Source: Cephalotrichum gorgonifer (lineage: Eukaryota; Ascomycota; Sordariomycetes; Microascales; Microascaceae). From it: a stretch of DNA of 64,000 nucleotides. Where the stretch lies: contig ONZQ02000003.1 in assembly GCA_900312665.1 (NCBI GenBank), positions 702,648-766,647 of the forward strand, given 5' to 3'. Below the pieces are notes generated by a model that saw nothing but the letters and a program-made list of their open reading frames with translations, ran no database searches and had not been told where the DNA came from. This document shows positions 10,701 through 21,154 of this stretch, one piece after another. Both the position numbers and the translations under genes were made by a program. Position 1 is the stretch's first letter; each line of letters begins with the position of its first letter.

Positions 10701-12321
10701 ATGTCCGTAATACCAGGCCTTGGCCTAGCCCGGGAGCCTGTAAGTACCCATACCCCTCTAGCCCTTTGAAACCAACTCTAACGGTCGCCAGACGCCCTCG
10801 CTCTCCTCCACCCGCACCTTTGACCTCCAGCCCCTCAACACCTACTCCTTCTCAGTCTCCTTCTCCAACCGGGTCTCCATCCGTCTGCTGTCCGGCACCG
10901 CAGACAAGGACGGCACGGAGCTAGCGCTTCACATCACCTACCACTTCAGCGGCGTCAAGTCCAAGATCACCACCCTCCAGGGCTGCAAACTCGAGGTCGA
11001 CGGGCCCTGCGAGAGCGAGCATGTCACCCGCGACGAGGAGCTCGCCAGCATCATAGCAAACGCGCACTTCAAGCTCCACGCGGAGCGGCGCAGTGCCGTG
11101 GGCACCCACGGGCCCCGCGTCCTCGTCGTGGGGCCGCCGAGCTGCGGGAAGACGACGCTGGCGAGGACGCTGGCTGCCTACGCCACCCGCATGGACGGCC
11201 AGCCGCTCGTGGTGAACCTCAACCCCGACGAGGGGATGCTGACCCTCCCGGGGACGCTGAGCGCCGCCGTGTTCGCGTCGATGATGGACGTCGAGGCGAG
11301 GCAGGGGTGGGGCGCCGCGCCGGCGAGCGGGCCCGGGTCGATCCCGCCCAAGGTGCCGCTCGTGCACTTCTTCGGGCGGCAGGCGCCGGGGGAGGACCCG
11401 GGGTTTTATAGGGACATGGTCACGGCCATGGCGGACTCCGTGTCGGCGAGGTTATCGGAGGACGAGACCGTGAAGAGGACGGGGTTGATCATCGACACAG
11501 CAGGTGTCGTCGAGGGGAGCAAAGATGACCTCGAGCTTCTTTCGCACATCATCTCCGAGTTTTCAGGTGAGCTTTTTATAAGAATACCTGTGCCCCCACC
11601 TCATCGACTACTGTACGCGCTTACAAGACTGCTAACATGGGGGTGGCCAGTAAACATCGTCTTAACCGTCGGCTCGAAGCGCCTAGAGGAAGACCTGCAG
11701 GAGATGCTAAGAGAAGAGCGTTCGAGTCTGGGAGAGCAGATCCACGTCGTCGGTATCGACAAGTCCAAGTCACTGCCCCCGCAGGATGAGCTCTGGCTGC
11801 TGCAGGAGCGAGAGGCGGATATCAAGGAGTACTTCTTTGGTGACGCGAAGCTAGTGCTGAGCCCGTCAACGCAGCTTGTGGACTTTGATAGCCTTACGAT
11901 ATACAAGATTCCCGATAGTGAGTGGTACCCTGCCGTCCTCCACCCCCAAATTTGCAAACCTCCCCCACCCCCCTTTTCTTTCCCTTTTTGGCCCCTCCGC
12001 CTCTCGAGCATACTTTGCCATTTTCCTTGTGCTGGCACCTCCTGACAAGACCCAGCCGAAACCTACCCCCCCGATCGCCCTCTTGAACGAGTCAACCCGT
12101 CCCCGGAAATGGAACACTGGACCCTGGCCATAATGCAGGCGTCGGTCAAGGACACCCCCGAAACTATCCGCTCTTCCCTCGTCCTCGGCTGCGTGTACGT
12201 CGCCGACGTAGATGTTGAGAGGTCCAAGGTGAAGCTGCTCTCGCCGCTCCCCGGTAGGCTAGGGGACCGACCGCTGATCCTCGGAAAGTGGCCGGAGCCG
12301 CATGTGAATCTGTTGGGTTAG
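10701..12321 (+). CDS. clp1: mRNA cleavage and polyadenylation factor Clp1
   Basis: Clp1 is the P-loop subunit of cleavage factor IA (with Pcf11) needed for pre-mRNA 3'-end formation in the nucleus. Exons are 10701..10739, 10792..11566, 11651..11917 and 12056..12321, giving 448 aa. An N-terminal beta domain ('TFDLQPLNTYSFSV') precedes the P-loop (GPPSCGKTT, from residue about 126), then 'VNLNPDEGMLTLPGTLSA', 'GLIIDTAGVV' and the C-terminal domain ('HWTLAIMQAS' to 'WPEPHVNLLG'), all Clp1 landmarks. Animal CLP1 is an RNA 5'-kinase, whereas yeast Clp1 binds ATP without kinase activity; sequence reading alone does not settle which applies. The 138-bp third intron is set by the junction 'IPDTETYPPDRPLERVNPS'. 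Confidence 0.92.
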
Positions 12322-12889
12322 GTGGGGGAGGGGAAGCGTATGTTGTTGTTGTTAATAGTTGTGAATACCCGCCGATCAGGACCCAAGAAGAATAAAAGTC
12401 GAGGCTGGTCAGCATCATCCTCCCCATCCCAGCCAACTTAAGCGACACTAGTCTTCCTAGGGTGATACAAGTAATGGCTCATGTGCCTACAACATAGCAT
12501 GGTGAGTGTGTCGCGATTATACTGCTGCGTCACTTGTAGTTCTCCGTCTTGGGCGTTATCCCAACGTCTGGTCCCACACATATCAGATGGCACAAGGGTT
12601 ACACGGTCGTATTTCTCTGTTACATAGGAATAGAGAAATGCTACGTAGACTGTGCACAGAATTAATAGTTATATATCCCTTGACCACGACATGGCTTCGG
12701 GACCTTATTTCTTACTAATGCTCCCCGCCCGGACCCGGACAAACACCGGCCGTCTTACCTCAATCCCCCGCTCTAGGTTGTCTCCCATCCGCACTTTCTT
12801 GACGTCGACATACCCTTGCAGAGTTCTAAATAATAAAATTCTTGAGCTTCAGGCTAGAAGATCGGCTAGGATATCCCACCTACTCGATA
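12322..12889. other. Intergenic region, no gene seen
   Basis: 568 bp holding the clp1 3' UTR and the promoter of the next gene on the same strand. A TATATA-like stretch lies around 12669-12675, about 215 bp before the next start codon. Nothing else recognised. Confidence 0.55.
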
Positions 12890-14388
12890 ATGAGCCGGGT
12901 CCTCCTCACTTCCCTCCCGCCGGAACTAATCCGAGCAATTGCACAGGAGTGTGCCGCCGAGGGTGTCAGCTCATTCGCGCAGTCTTGCCGGTACCTATCG
13001 GACGTGTGTGACGATGTGGACGTATTCATGCACATATTTTTTAGCAAGGTAGAACTAGAATCACGCGCCCCGTTTCCCCCTTATTCTTTTCATTCTCGGC
13101 TTCTATCCCGGAGGCTAGAGCTAAAGGCTAATAACGACCTGCCTTGTTTTAGATGGGAGAGCCGTCTGGGAGTGAGGTGCAAGGGTCGCTGTTAAGGAAG
13201 AAGGTGGCAGCTCGGGGGCCTGTGGAAGCCAAAATGACGTGGATGCACTTGGCTCGGGCGGCTCTGCTCCTTCCGCAAATTAAGAAAACGCTCGCCGGCT
13301 TTACGAAGCCGTGGGACCAGCCCGACAGCGCACCCTCGCTTCATGTGATCGGTGCACTCGACATCCTCAGTGTGTTTGTGGCCATGGGGTGTATGTATTC
13401 TCAGCTCTCCTAGGCCTTGCCATGCTCACATTCTCAACCGTTCCATGTACCCTCTCTTGATTCTGGAGCGTAAAGCCGTCGTCATGACTCCCTCAAAGCT
13501 GACGACTAACTCGAAATATCGATCTGTTGTTGGGACGAGCTAATATAGATAGATGCCAATGTCGTGGACAAAACAACCACGGAATCTTTGTCCAACATCG
13601 TACAAAACATACTGGTCGAAGTATCAGCCGCTAGAGAACCCATCCATAACTTCACATTCACCAGAATCATGTCCATCCGAATTCTCTTCTGTCTCATCGT
13701 CGGGTTCCTCCGGCCGGACGGCAAGGCGGACGAGTGGGTTTTGCGCCTCCCCACCTCCCCGACCCGTTTGTCAATAGTTAGCGACTCCCTTCCTAGGGAG
13801 GCAACTCACCTACTCTATGTCGTACTCGCAATACGTTCACTGTCATCCGAGTCACGGCCAGAGCACTACGTCCACCCACAGGATAGGGTCATCAGACCCC
13901 ACTGGGTCCCCTACACGTCTAAAGTCAACCTCGCCGACGACGACACGCCGCCTCCCCTCCCCGATGGGCCCCACCCCATCGAGCGCGCCTTCACACACAG
14001 CACCTACCCCTGGAACGAATGGTATAGGCACCGCTCGGCGTCCCTTATCGCGGACCTTCAGAGTGGCACCTGGCGCGGGGCGGTCACGTACTACGAGTCG
14101 CCGCAGCACAGCGCGGTACACGACGTCATCAACGATGTGAGATTCGTGCGGCGGCCGTCCGACGGCGATATGGAAGTTTTGTTCGAGTGGGGGGACGGCA
14201 GCGGGGGACACAGCAGCTACCGGGCTACCCTGGATCTCGAGGTTGGGGAGGTACGGGTGCTTGATGGGGACGGGGACGTGTTCCGGCTGTTCGTGACGCC
14301 GTTTGGATTTGTGGGGTGTGACAGTCCGGGGGGAAGGGAGGCGGCACGCGAGTTCTATTGGTTTTATAGGGAGGAGTGGTGTTTGTGA
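12890..14388 (+). CDS. Hypothetical protein with an F-box-like N-terminus
   Basis: Not assigned to a described family. Proposed exons are 12890..13048, 13153..13390 and 13553..14388, giving 410 aa with consensus donors (GTAGAA, GTATGT) and in-phase joins. Residues 5-45, 'LLTSLPPELIRAIAQECA' followed by a Cys-Arg-Tyr-Leu stretch, resemble an F-box start (LPxELxxxI...CRxL), which if real would bind Skp1 and recruit substrates to an SCF ubiquitin ligase. The rest has no motif I know; the last third is Asp/Gly-rich with alternating hydrophobic residues, suggesting beta structure. Splice sites in the first half are less certain than elsewhere because no homologue guided them. Confidence 0.6.
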
Positions 14389-15091
14389 GAGAGGGTCTGA
14401 TGGCAAGGAGAAAGAAAGGGGGCAGTGGGAGTTGTGTTGGTTGACCATGATGTACCCACCTCTTCATGAAAAAACATACCTCGGGTGAGAACAAAGATAT
14501 GTAAATGGAGCAGCGCTATAGCTTGCTGAGCTTTGTTCCCAATTCGAATTACTGAGAGGACTGGACCTATCTCGACTAAACGTCCAAGATAACACATAGC
14601 CCTCGCCCCCCTTGGTTCCCGCAGGCCCTGCCTTTCCCGGTAATCATTACCGATTCAACAGAACTCCCCGTACACTATGCAGCGAACATGGTAGGTCGAA
14701 TCAAAGAGAAAATGCAAAAGAAGCGAAACACAAGATGGAACCCTGCGCGTTGCTAGTGATTCTCAACCCCCCCTAACGCACATGAGGTTCTTGACTTTCT
14801 CAGCTCCCATCCTCGGCCCCAGGGTTTCTTCCTCTCCTATCTATCTCCAGATACCGCCATCTGACGATGATACCAACCCTCATCTAGATAAATGCTCGTG
14901 TCAGGAATTTGGATTCTTGTTTTATGTTAAGTCCTTGCACTGACGACGAGTATGGGTGATTAGTCATCCACGCAGTGTTCCGCCACCCCAGAGGCGACTC
15001 CACCTAATGCAACTTTAAAGCTACCACGGGCCGTTTCTCTCGCGACAACCTCAAACCCGCGCGCCCGCTCAACGAACAACCACCCGCGACG
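14389..15091. other. Intergenic region, no gene seen
   Basis: 703 bp between the hypothetical gene and prp22 on the same strand. It contains the upstream 3' UTR and the prp22 promoter/leader; open frames here are short and unremarkable. Confidence 0.6.
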
Positions 15092-18000
15092 ATGGACGAT
15101 CTCTTGCAGCTCGAGCTGCTATCGCTCGTATCAAAGGTGCAGGCCGAGATCAACAACCACACGGGCGTATCCGACAAGACGCTGGCCGAGTTCGTCATCG
15201 CGCAACGGCTCGAATGCGACGGGCTCGAATCGTTCCGGAAGAAGCTGGAGGCCATCGGCGCAGAGTTTCCTGAGAGCCTGGTGGAGAGTATAGATCGGCT
15301 GTGTGTATCGCTGCACCCAAAGCTCAAGGCGCAGAAGAAGGCTAGGGCGGAGGACGGGGCGAAGGAGAAGTATGGGGGGGAGAAGACGAAGATTTTCTCC
15401 GGCCTCGCGCTACCAGACAAGGAGGTTCCGTTCGACTCAACCGACGGGAATACGAATGGGGACGCGATAGACGATACGCTGGCGCAGCTAGAGAACTTGG
15501 GGGAGAAGCATCGGCGGACAAAGGAGGATTCCCGGAAGCGGTCGAGGAGTCCTAGGGATAGGGATCGGGATCGGGATCGAGATCGGGATTCGAGGAGGAG
15601 GGCTCGCAGAGACCGCGATAGATCTAGAGATAGGTCTCAAGATTGGTCGCGAGACAGGTCACGCGATAGGGATACGAGGAGGAGAAGGCCTAGGTCGCGG
15701 TCGAGATCATTCTCGAAGGACCAACCGGTGCTCGACGATACGGCGATACCGGGCAAGATCTACGATGGCCGCGTTACCGGCATAAAAGATTTCGGTGTCT
15801 TTGTATCGCTATACGGTGTAAGGGGGAAAAGCGATGGTCTGGTACACATCTCGAGGCTCGCCGAGGGCCGTCGGGTCAACCACCCGTCCGAGGTCGTTGA
15901 GATGGGACAGAATGTCAAGGTGAAGGTGGTTAGCGTGGAGGCCAACAGGATCGGCCTCTCAATCAAGGACGTCGACCAAGAGACCGGAGCCGACCTAGCT
16001 GAGCCCGCCCCAGCCTTCGGATCGGGAGCCAACGTGCAGGCCCTGGGTGGTAGCCGAAATGTTGTACCCGACCAGTCCATGGAGTACCAAAACCCGCATC
16101 CGCCGAAGCGCAAGAAGGAGCTGACCGATTCCGACCGGTGGGAGATACGACAGCTTATCCGATCTGGCGTCGCGAAGGCGTCAGACTTTCCTGAGTTGGA
16201 GGAGGATGGTAAGCCCAGTCTCGCGGCTGACGGTGGAATGGGCGGGATGGAGCTTGAAGAGGAGGTGGATATCGAGGTACGAGAGGAGGAGCCGCCCTTC
16301 TTGGTGGGGCAGACGAAACAGTCGCTTGAACTCTCCCCTATCCGAGTTGTCAAGGCCCCCGATGGTTCGATGAACCGTTCTGCCGTGAACGGATCCTCTC
16401 TGGTGAGGGATAGGAAGGAAGCCCGCATGCAGGAAGCGGATGCGAAGGCCCAGCAAGCTCCCAAGGAAGACCTATCGGCGCAGTGGAATGACCCGATGGC
16501 GGATCCGGACAGGCGCACCTTTGCAAGCGAGTTGCGATCTGCCAGGATGGGCGCGAAGCCCGACGCTGTTCCCGAGTGGAAGAAGGTTCTGCAGACCAAA
16601 GACCAGTCCTTCGGGAAGCGTACGAATATGAGCATCAAGCAGCAGCGCGAGAGTCTGCCGGTCTTCGCTTTTAGGTCACAGCTCCTCCAGGCTGTCAGGG
16701 AGAATCAGGTCCTCATCGTAGTCGGTGAGACCGGCTCGGGGAAAACCACTCAGCTTACGCAGTACCTTGCCGAAGGGGGCTTCGCGAACAACGGCCTGAT
16801 CGGATGTACCCAGCCGCGTCGCGTTGCTGCCATGTCCGTTGCGAAGCGAGTCGCCGAGGAGGTTGGCTGCAAGCTAGGCGAGGAGGTTGGGTACACGATT
16901 CGTTTCGAGGACTGCACGAGTCCCGCGACGAAGATTAAGTACATGACGGACGGCATGTTACAACGAGAAATTCTCGTGGACTGCGATCTGAAGCGGTACT
17001 CCGTCATCATGCTTGACGAAGCCCACGAGCGCAGTATTCCTACCGATGTCCTTTTTGCTCTCCTGAAGAAGACCATGAAGAGGCGGCCCGACCTGAAGGT
17101 CATTGTCACCTCCGCTACGCTCGATGCCGACAAATTTTCCACCTACTTCAACGAGTGCCCGATCTTCACGATCCCTGGCCGGACATTCCCCGTCGAGATC
17201 CTCTACTCGAGAGAACCTGAGAGCGATTACATGGAGGCTGCTCTCCTCACCGTTATGCAAATCCACCTTACGGAGCCCAAGGGCGACATCCTGCTCTTCC
17301 TCACTGGCCAAGAAGAGATCGACACCTCGTGCGAGATCTTGTACGAGCGCATGAAGGCGCTTGGCCCGGACGTTCCAGAGCTCATCATCCTTCCCGTCTA
17401 TGCCTCTCTCCCCACCGAAATGCAGAGTAGGATTTTTGAGCCGGCACCTCCTGGAAGCCGAAAGGTGGTCATCGCCACGAACATTGCCGAGACCTCCATC
17501 ACCATTGACGAGGTCTTCTTCGTAGTCGATCCGGGCTTCGTAAAGCAGAACGCCTATGACCCCAAGCTTGGTATGGACTCGCTCGTGGTGACGCCAATTT
17601 CACAGGCCCAAGCGAACCAGCGCGCCGGTCGGGCAGGCCGTACGGGGCCGGGCAAGTGCTTTAGGCTGTACACGGAGGCCGCGTACCAGACGGAGATGCT
17701 GCCCACCACCATCCCCGAGATCCAGCGTCAGAACCTGTCGCACACGATCCTCATGCTCAAGGCTATGGGCATCAACGATCTCATCAACTTCGACTTCATG
17801 GACCCGCCCCCGGTCAACACCATGCTCACGGCGCTGGAGGAGCTCTACGCCCTGAGCGCCCTCGACGACGAGGGCCTCCTCACCCGCCTCGGGCGCAAGA
17901 TGGCCGACTTCCCCATGGAGCCGTCGCTCGCCAAGGTGCTCATCGCCGCGGTGGACGGGGGCTGCTCGGACGAGATTCTGAGCATCATCGCGATGCTCAA

Positions 18001-18655
18001 CATGGCGACTATCTTCTACCGGCCCAAGGAGAAGCAGGCGCAGGCGGACCAGAAGAAGGCCAAGTTCCACGACCCGCACGGGGACCACCTGACGTACCTG
18101 AACGTGTACAACGGGTGGAAGAGGTCCGGGTACCAGAGCGCGTGGTGCTTTGAGAACTTTATCCAGCACCGGTCCATGAAACGGGCCAAGGACGTCCGGG
18201 ACCAGCTGGTCAAGATCATGGAGCGGTACCGACACCCCGTCGTGTCGTGCGGGAGGGACACGGTCAAGGTGCGGAAGGCGCTCTGCTCGGGCTTCTTCCG
18301 GAACGCGGCGCGCAAGGATCCCCAGGAGGGGTACAAGACGCTCATCGAGGGCACACCCGTGTACCTCCACCCCAGCTCGGCGCTCTTTGGGAAGCAGGCG
18401 GAGTGGGTCATCTACCACACGCTCGTCCTCACGACGAAGGAGTACATGCACCAGACGACGGCCATCGAGCCGAAGTGGCTCGTCGAGGCGGCGCCAACGT
18501 TCTTCAAGGTCGCGCCGACGGATCAGCTCTCGAAGAGGAGGGCGGCAGAGAGGATACAGCCGCTGCATAACAGGTTCGAGGGGCCGGACGACTGGAGGCT
18601 CAGTGCGCAGAAGAGGGGCGGGAGGTCCGGGGGTGGTGGTGGGACGTGGGGATAG
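15092..18655 (+). CDS. prp22: Pre-mRNA splicing factor Prp22, DEAH-box RNA helicase
   Basis: ATP-dependent helicase that acts in the second transesterification step and releases spliced mRNA from the spliceosome (human DHX8). Single exon, 1187 aa. Order of parts: an N-terminal helical domain; an RS/RD-rich stretch of simple Arg-Asp dipeptides (about residues 145-210); an S1 RNA-binding domain (about 218-290, 'GRVTGIKDFGVFV'); and a DEAH core with Walker A GETGSGKTT (about 544), DEAH (about 642), SAT (about 672) and 'QRAGRAGR' (about 843). Winged-helix/ratchet and OB regions follow. The S1 domain separates Prp22 from Prp2, Prp16 and Prp43. The start is the first ATG, matching the family N-terminus. 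Ends convergent with esf1, 342 bp away. Confidence 0.96.
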   Translation: MDDLLQLELLSLVSKVQAEINNHTGVSDKTLAEFVIAQRLECDGLESFRKKLEAIGAEFPESLVESIDRLCVSLHPKLKAQKKARAEDGAKEKYGGEKTKIFSGLALPDKEVPFDSTDGNTNGDAIDDTLAQLENLGEKHRRTKEDSRKRSRSPRDRDRDRDRDRDSRRRARRDRDRSRDRSQDWSRDRSRDRDTRRRRPRSRSRSFSKDQPVLDDTAIPGKIYDGRVTGIKDFGVFVSLYGVRGKSDGLVHISRLAEGRRVNHPSEVVEMGQNVKVKVVSVEANRIGLSIKDVDQETGADLAEPAPAFGSGANVQALGGSRNVVPDQSMEYQNPHPPKRKKELTDSDRWEIRQLIRSGVAKASDFPELEEDGKPSLAADGGMGGMELEEEVDIEVREEEPPFLVGQTKQSLELSPIRVVKAPDGSMNRSAVNGSSLVRDRKEARMQEADAKAQQAPKEDLSAQWNDPMADPDRRTFASELRSARMGAKPDAVPEWKKVLQTKDQSFGKRTNMSIKQQRESLPVFAFRSQLLQAVRENQVLIVVGETGSGKTTQLTQYLAEGGFANNGLIGCTQPRRVAAMSVAKRVAEEVGCKLGEEVGYTIRFEDCTSPATKIKYMTDGMLQREILVDCDLKRYSVIMLDEAHERSIPTDVLFALLKKTMKRRPDLKVIVTSATLDADKFSTYFNECPIFTIPGRTFPVEILYSREPESDYMEAALLTVMQIHLTEPKGDILLFLTGQEEIDTSCEILYERMKALGPDVPELIILPVYASLPTEMQSRIFEPAPPGSRKVVIATNIAETSITIDEVFFVVDPGFVKQNAYDPKLGMDSLVVTPISQAQANQRAGRAGRTGPGKCFRLYTEAAYQTEMLPTTIPEIQRQNLSHTILMLKAMGINDLINFDFMDPPPVNTMLTALEELYALSALDDEGLLTRLGRKMADFPMEPSLAKVLIAAVDGGCSDEILSIIAMLNMATIFYRPKEKQAQADQKKAKFHDPHGDHLTYLNVYNGWKRSGYQSAWCFENFIQHRSMKRAKDVRDQLVKIMERYRHPVVSCGRDTVKVRKALCSGFFRNAARKDPQEGYKTLIEGTPVYLHPSSALFGKQAEWVIYHTLVLTTKEYMHQTTAIEPKWLVEAAPTFFKVAPTDQLSKRRAAERIQPLHNRFEGPDDWRLSAQKRGGRSGGGGGTWG

Positions 18656-18997
18656 TTTTTTTTTTTCTTCTTTGTACACTGGTGTTATATCTCGTCCCAC
18701 CCATCGCACCCCCTGGGATTACCCCTTTTTGTTCTATTTTCTAGATGTTCTTTTGATACAGCGTTTCATCTATGATGGGATAGGTTTATGTGTGGGGAAA
18801 AAAGACAAGTCGGGTCTAGGTAGAGAGGGAGCGAGTGTATGCTTTTGGTAAGACTATTTATAAGAAATCAGAACCGGCGATTGTACAGGCACTATTTACT
18901 ATTCTCCAGACCCCATATAAAATCATGTGCATATGTACAGAAGGAACATTCTTTTCAAGATAATAAAGAGAAAAAACCCATGCTAGTGAATTAATTT
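18656..18997. other. Convergent 3' region of prp22 and esf1
   Basis: 342 bp between two stop codons. T-rich just after prp22 and A-rich near esf1 (AATAAAG at 18962), consistent with 3'-end signals. No gene seen. Confidence 0.65.
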
Positions 18998-21154
18998 TTA
19001 CCGAGCTTTGTCGCCTCTCCTCTTGGACTTCTGCTTGACCGAAGCAACAAGCCCGCCTAGGTCCACATCCTCCCCGTCGTCCTTCCTCTTCTTGGTCTTC
19101 CTCTCCTTGCGCTCGCCGTCCTCGCCCCCCTCGGCGTCGCCGTGCTGGCTCTTCCTCTTCCTGCCCTCCTCTAGCAACTTCTTCATCGTGTCGGTGCGCG
19201 TGAACTGCGGGTTCGACGTGTCGACGGCGTACTCGTGGCTCTCGAAGATGTCCTTGAACCTGTCGTCCATCACGGGGCCCGCCTCGCCGTCGGCCTCGGC
19301 CGCGTCCTCGTCCCCGCCCTTCCTGCCCTTCTTCTTGTTCTTCTTCGCCTTCTTCCCCTTGTCCTTCTCGGCGCGTATGATCTCCTTCATGTCAAAGTGC
19401 TTGAAGTTCTTCGACCCGTCCGCCTCCTCGCCCTCGTCCACGATCCTCTGCAGCTTCTCCTTCTCCGCCGCGGTCTCTGCCATCTCGGCCTCCTTCGCCT
19501 CCCTCTTCTTCCTCCGCTCCTCCTTGCGTATCTGGGACTTGGAGACGGGCGCCGGCTCGTCCGTCGTGAAGAAGGGGTCATTGAAGCCCAGGTCCTCCTC
19601 GCCCTCCTGTGCCTCGTCCTCTCCTCCAGCTGCTATCTCATCCCCTTCCTCCACATCGCGCTTGGCGACGGCGCGCTCCTTGCGCGCCTGTTTCCTCTCC
19701 TTTTCCTTCCGCTTATACTTCTCGATCGTCGTCTCCTCCTTCTCCGCCTTCTTAGAGTCGTTCAGGAGCGCAGACGTGAACGTGATCTCCATGTCCCCCA
19801 CCGGTCCGTCCTTGTCCTTGCCCCCCTTTTCTTCGTCCTCCCCGAGGCCCAGCGCCGCCCTCATCTTCCTCCTCGCCTCCTCCTTTGCGTCGCCCTCGTC
19901 TCCCTCATCCTCGGAGTCGCTGGCGAGGTAGGCCCGGAGATCATTCTCCTGGATCTCGGCGCGGCTCCCGCCGAATGCCTTCTTCATCGACTGCTTGCGT
20001 TCGGCTTCCTCCGGGTGTACGTCCCACGTGAGCTTCACCTTGGAGCTCTGCAGCGCGTTGGTCACGAACTCGACGGGCTCGTACCCCTCCGGCACGGCGG
20101 TGCACTCATCGCGGGGCTCGTCGTCAAACGTGACATCGTCCGGCACGAACCGGACGTCGATGAAGTTGGAAGAAGAGAGGTACTCCGTGCCGTCGGTGGC
20201 GTCGTAGATCGTCTTGGCCGTCTCCGGGTCAGAGCAGATCATGATGGCGTAGTAGTACCGCAGACGGTCGAGCTGGTAGGAGCGGAGCGCGTCGCCGTCG
20301 AAGTCGGCGTCGTTGTCCTCCTTCAGGAGCTCGTTCCTTATCTTCTCGTCCTCGGCGTCGGAATCGGACCCCTCGGACTCGTCGTCGGACTCGCCGCGCT
20401 TTGACTTCTTCGACTTCTTCCGGAAGATCTCCTTCGGCGGGCCTTCGACCTCCTCCCTCTTCATGCGCTCCTTTCCGAACTCGCTGGGGTATATAGAGAC
20501 CTTCTCGACCTTGCCGCCGGTCTTTTCGTCGAGGAAGCTGGAGAATACAGCGAAGAGGTCGTGCGACTTGATATAGTCCCAGTCCATGTTGACGACGGCT
20601 ATCCTCCTCGTGATCTCGCCCTCCTCGATGTCAGCCTGCTCGTCCGCGAAACGCTGCATGCTTGCGCCCGCATCGATGTCCTCGTCCTCCTCGTCCTCCT
20701 CCTCGTCGCTCTCTTCTTCCGAGCTAGAGAAACCGCCGTCTCGGGCGGGGTCATAGCTCTTCGCCGCTTCTAACTCCTCCTCGACCTCTTCATCATCGAT
20801 ATCAGAGTCCTCCTCTTCATCATCCTCGTCCTCTTCCTCTTCCTCTTCGCTCTCCTTGTCGGCATTCTTCTCGTCTGCCTTCGCGGCTTCCTCCTCTTCT
20901 TGGCGGTACAGACTCTTCAGCGCCTTCTTCCCCGCCTCGGACTTTGACTTCAACTTCCGCCCGTACTTGTCAACCTTCGTGGCGGAGACGAACTCCTCGC
21001 CATCGAGCATGCGCGCAAAGCGCTTGTCGATCGTCGTCTTCGTCTTCTTGGTAGAGGGCAGCTTGAAGCGCGGGTCGGTCTCGAAGCTCGCGAAGCGGGC
21101 ATCTGTGATGTGGCCCGCGGCATTGCCGCGGGAACCCTTTGGATTCTTCCCCAT
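18998..21154 (-). CDS. esf1: Esf1, 18S pre-rRNA processing factor
   Basis: Nucleolar protein required for early 18S rRNA maturation in the small-subunit processome. Single exon, 718 aa. The N-terminus 'DARFASFETDPRFKLPSTK' followed by 'DKRFARML' is the Esf1 hallmark. An acidic Glu/Asp block comes next (about 95-180), then the conserved core starting 'RIAVVNMDWDYIKSHDLF', which forms an RRM-like fold, and a Lys/Glu-rich C-terminal half with the NUC153-type segment 'DDRFKDIFESHEYAVD' and a basic tail suited to nucleolar targeting. The strong charge bias creates long antisense open frames, which are not genes. Start is the first ATG. Confidence 0.94.
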   Translation of the reverse strand: MGKNPKGSRGNAAGHITDARFASFETDPRFKLPSTKKTKTTIDKRFARMLDGEEFVSATKVDKYGRKLKSKSEAGKKALKSLYRQEEEEAAKADEKNADKESEEEEEEDEDDEEEDSDIDDEEVEEELEAAKSYDPARDGGFSSSEEESDEEEDEEDEDIDAGASMQRFADEQADIEEGEITRRIAVVNMDWDYIKSHDLFAVFSSFLDEKTGGKVEKVSIYPSEFGKERMKREEVEGPPKEIFRKKSKKSKRGESDDESEGSDSDAEDEKIRNELLKEDNDADFDGDALRSYQLDRLRYYYAIMICSDPETAKTIYDATDGTEYLSSSNFIDVRFVPDDVTFDDEPRDECTAVPEGYEPVEFVTNALQSSKVKLTWDVHPEEAERKQSMKKAFGGSRAEIQENDLRAYLASDSEDEGDEGDAKEEARRKMRAALGLGEDEEKGGKDKDGPVGDMEITFTSALLNDSKKAEKEETTIEKYKRKEKERKQARKERAVAKRDVEEGDEIAAGGEDEAQEGEEDLGFNDPFFTTDEPAPVSKSQIRKEERRKKREAKEAEMAETAAEKEKLQRIVDEGEEADGSKNFKHFDMKEIIRAEKDKGKKAKKNKKKGRKGGDEDAAEADGEAGPVMDDRFKDIFESHEYAVDTSNPQFTRTDTMKKLLEEGRKRKSQHGDAEGGEDGERKERKTKKRKDDGEDVDLGGLVASVKQKSKRRGDKAR

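Noticed and set aside
17600..18709. Long minus-strand frame of 369 codons over prp22
   Set aside because: Antisense to the conserved helicase; composition (Arg/Leu/Val/His) is what GC-rich antisense codons give, and no domain is present.
19235..20404. Long plus-strand frame of 389 codons over esf1
   Set aside because: Leu-rich antisense translation of the acidic/Lys-rich Esf1 coding sequence; no family features.
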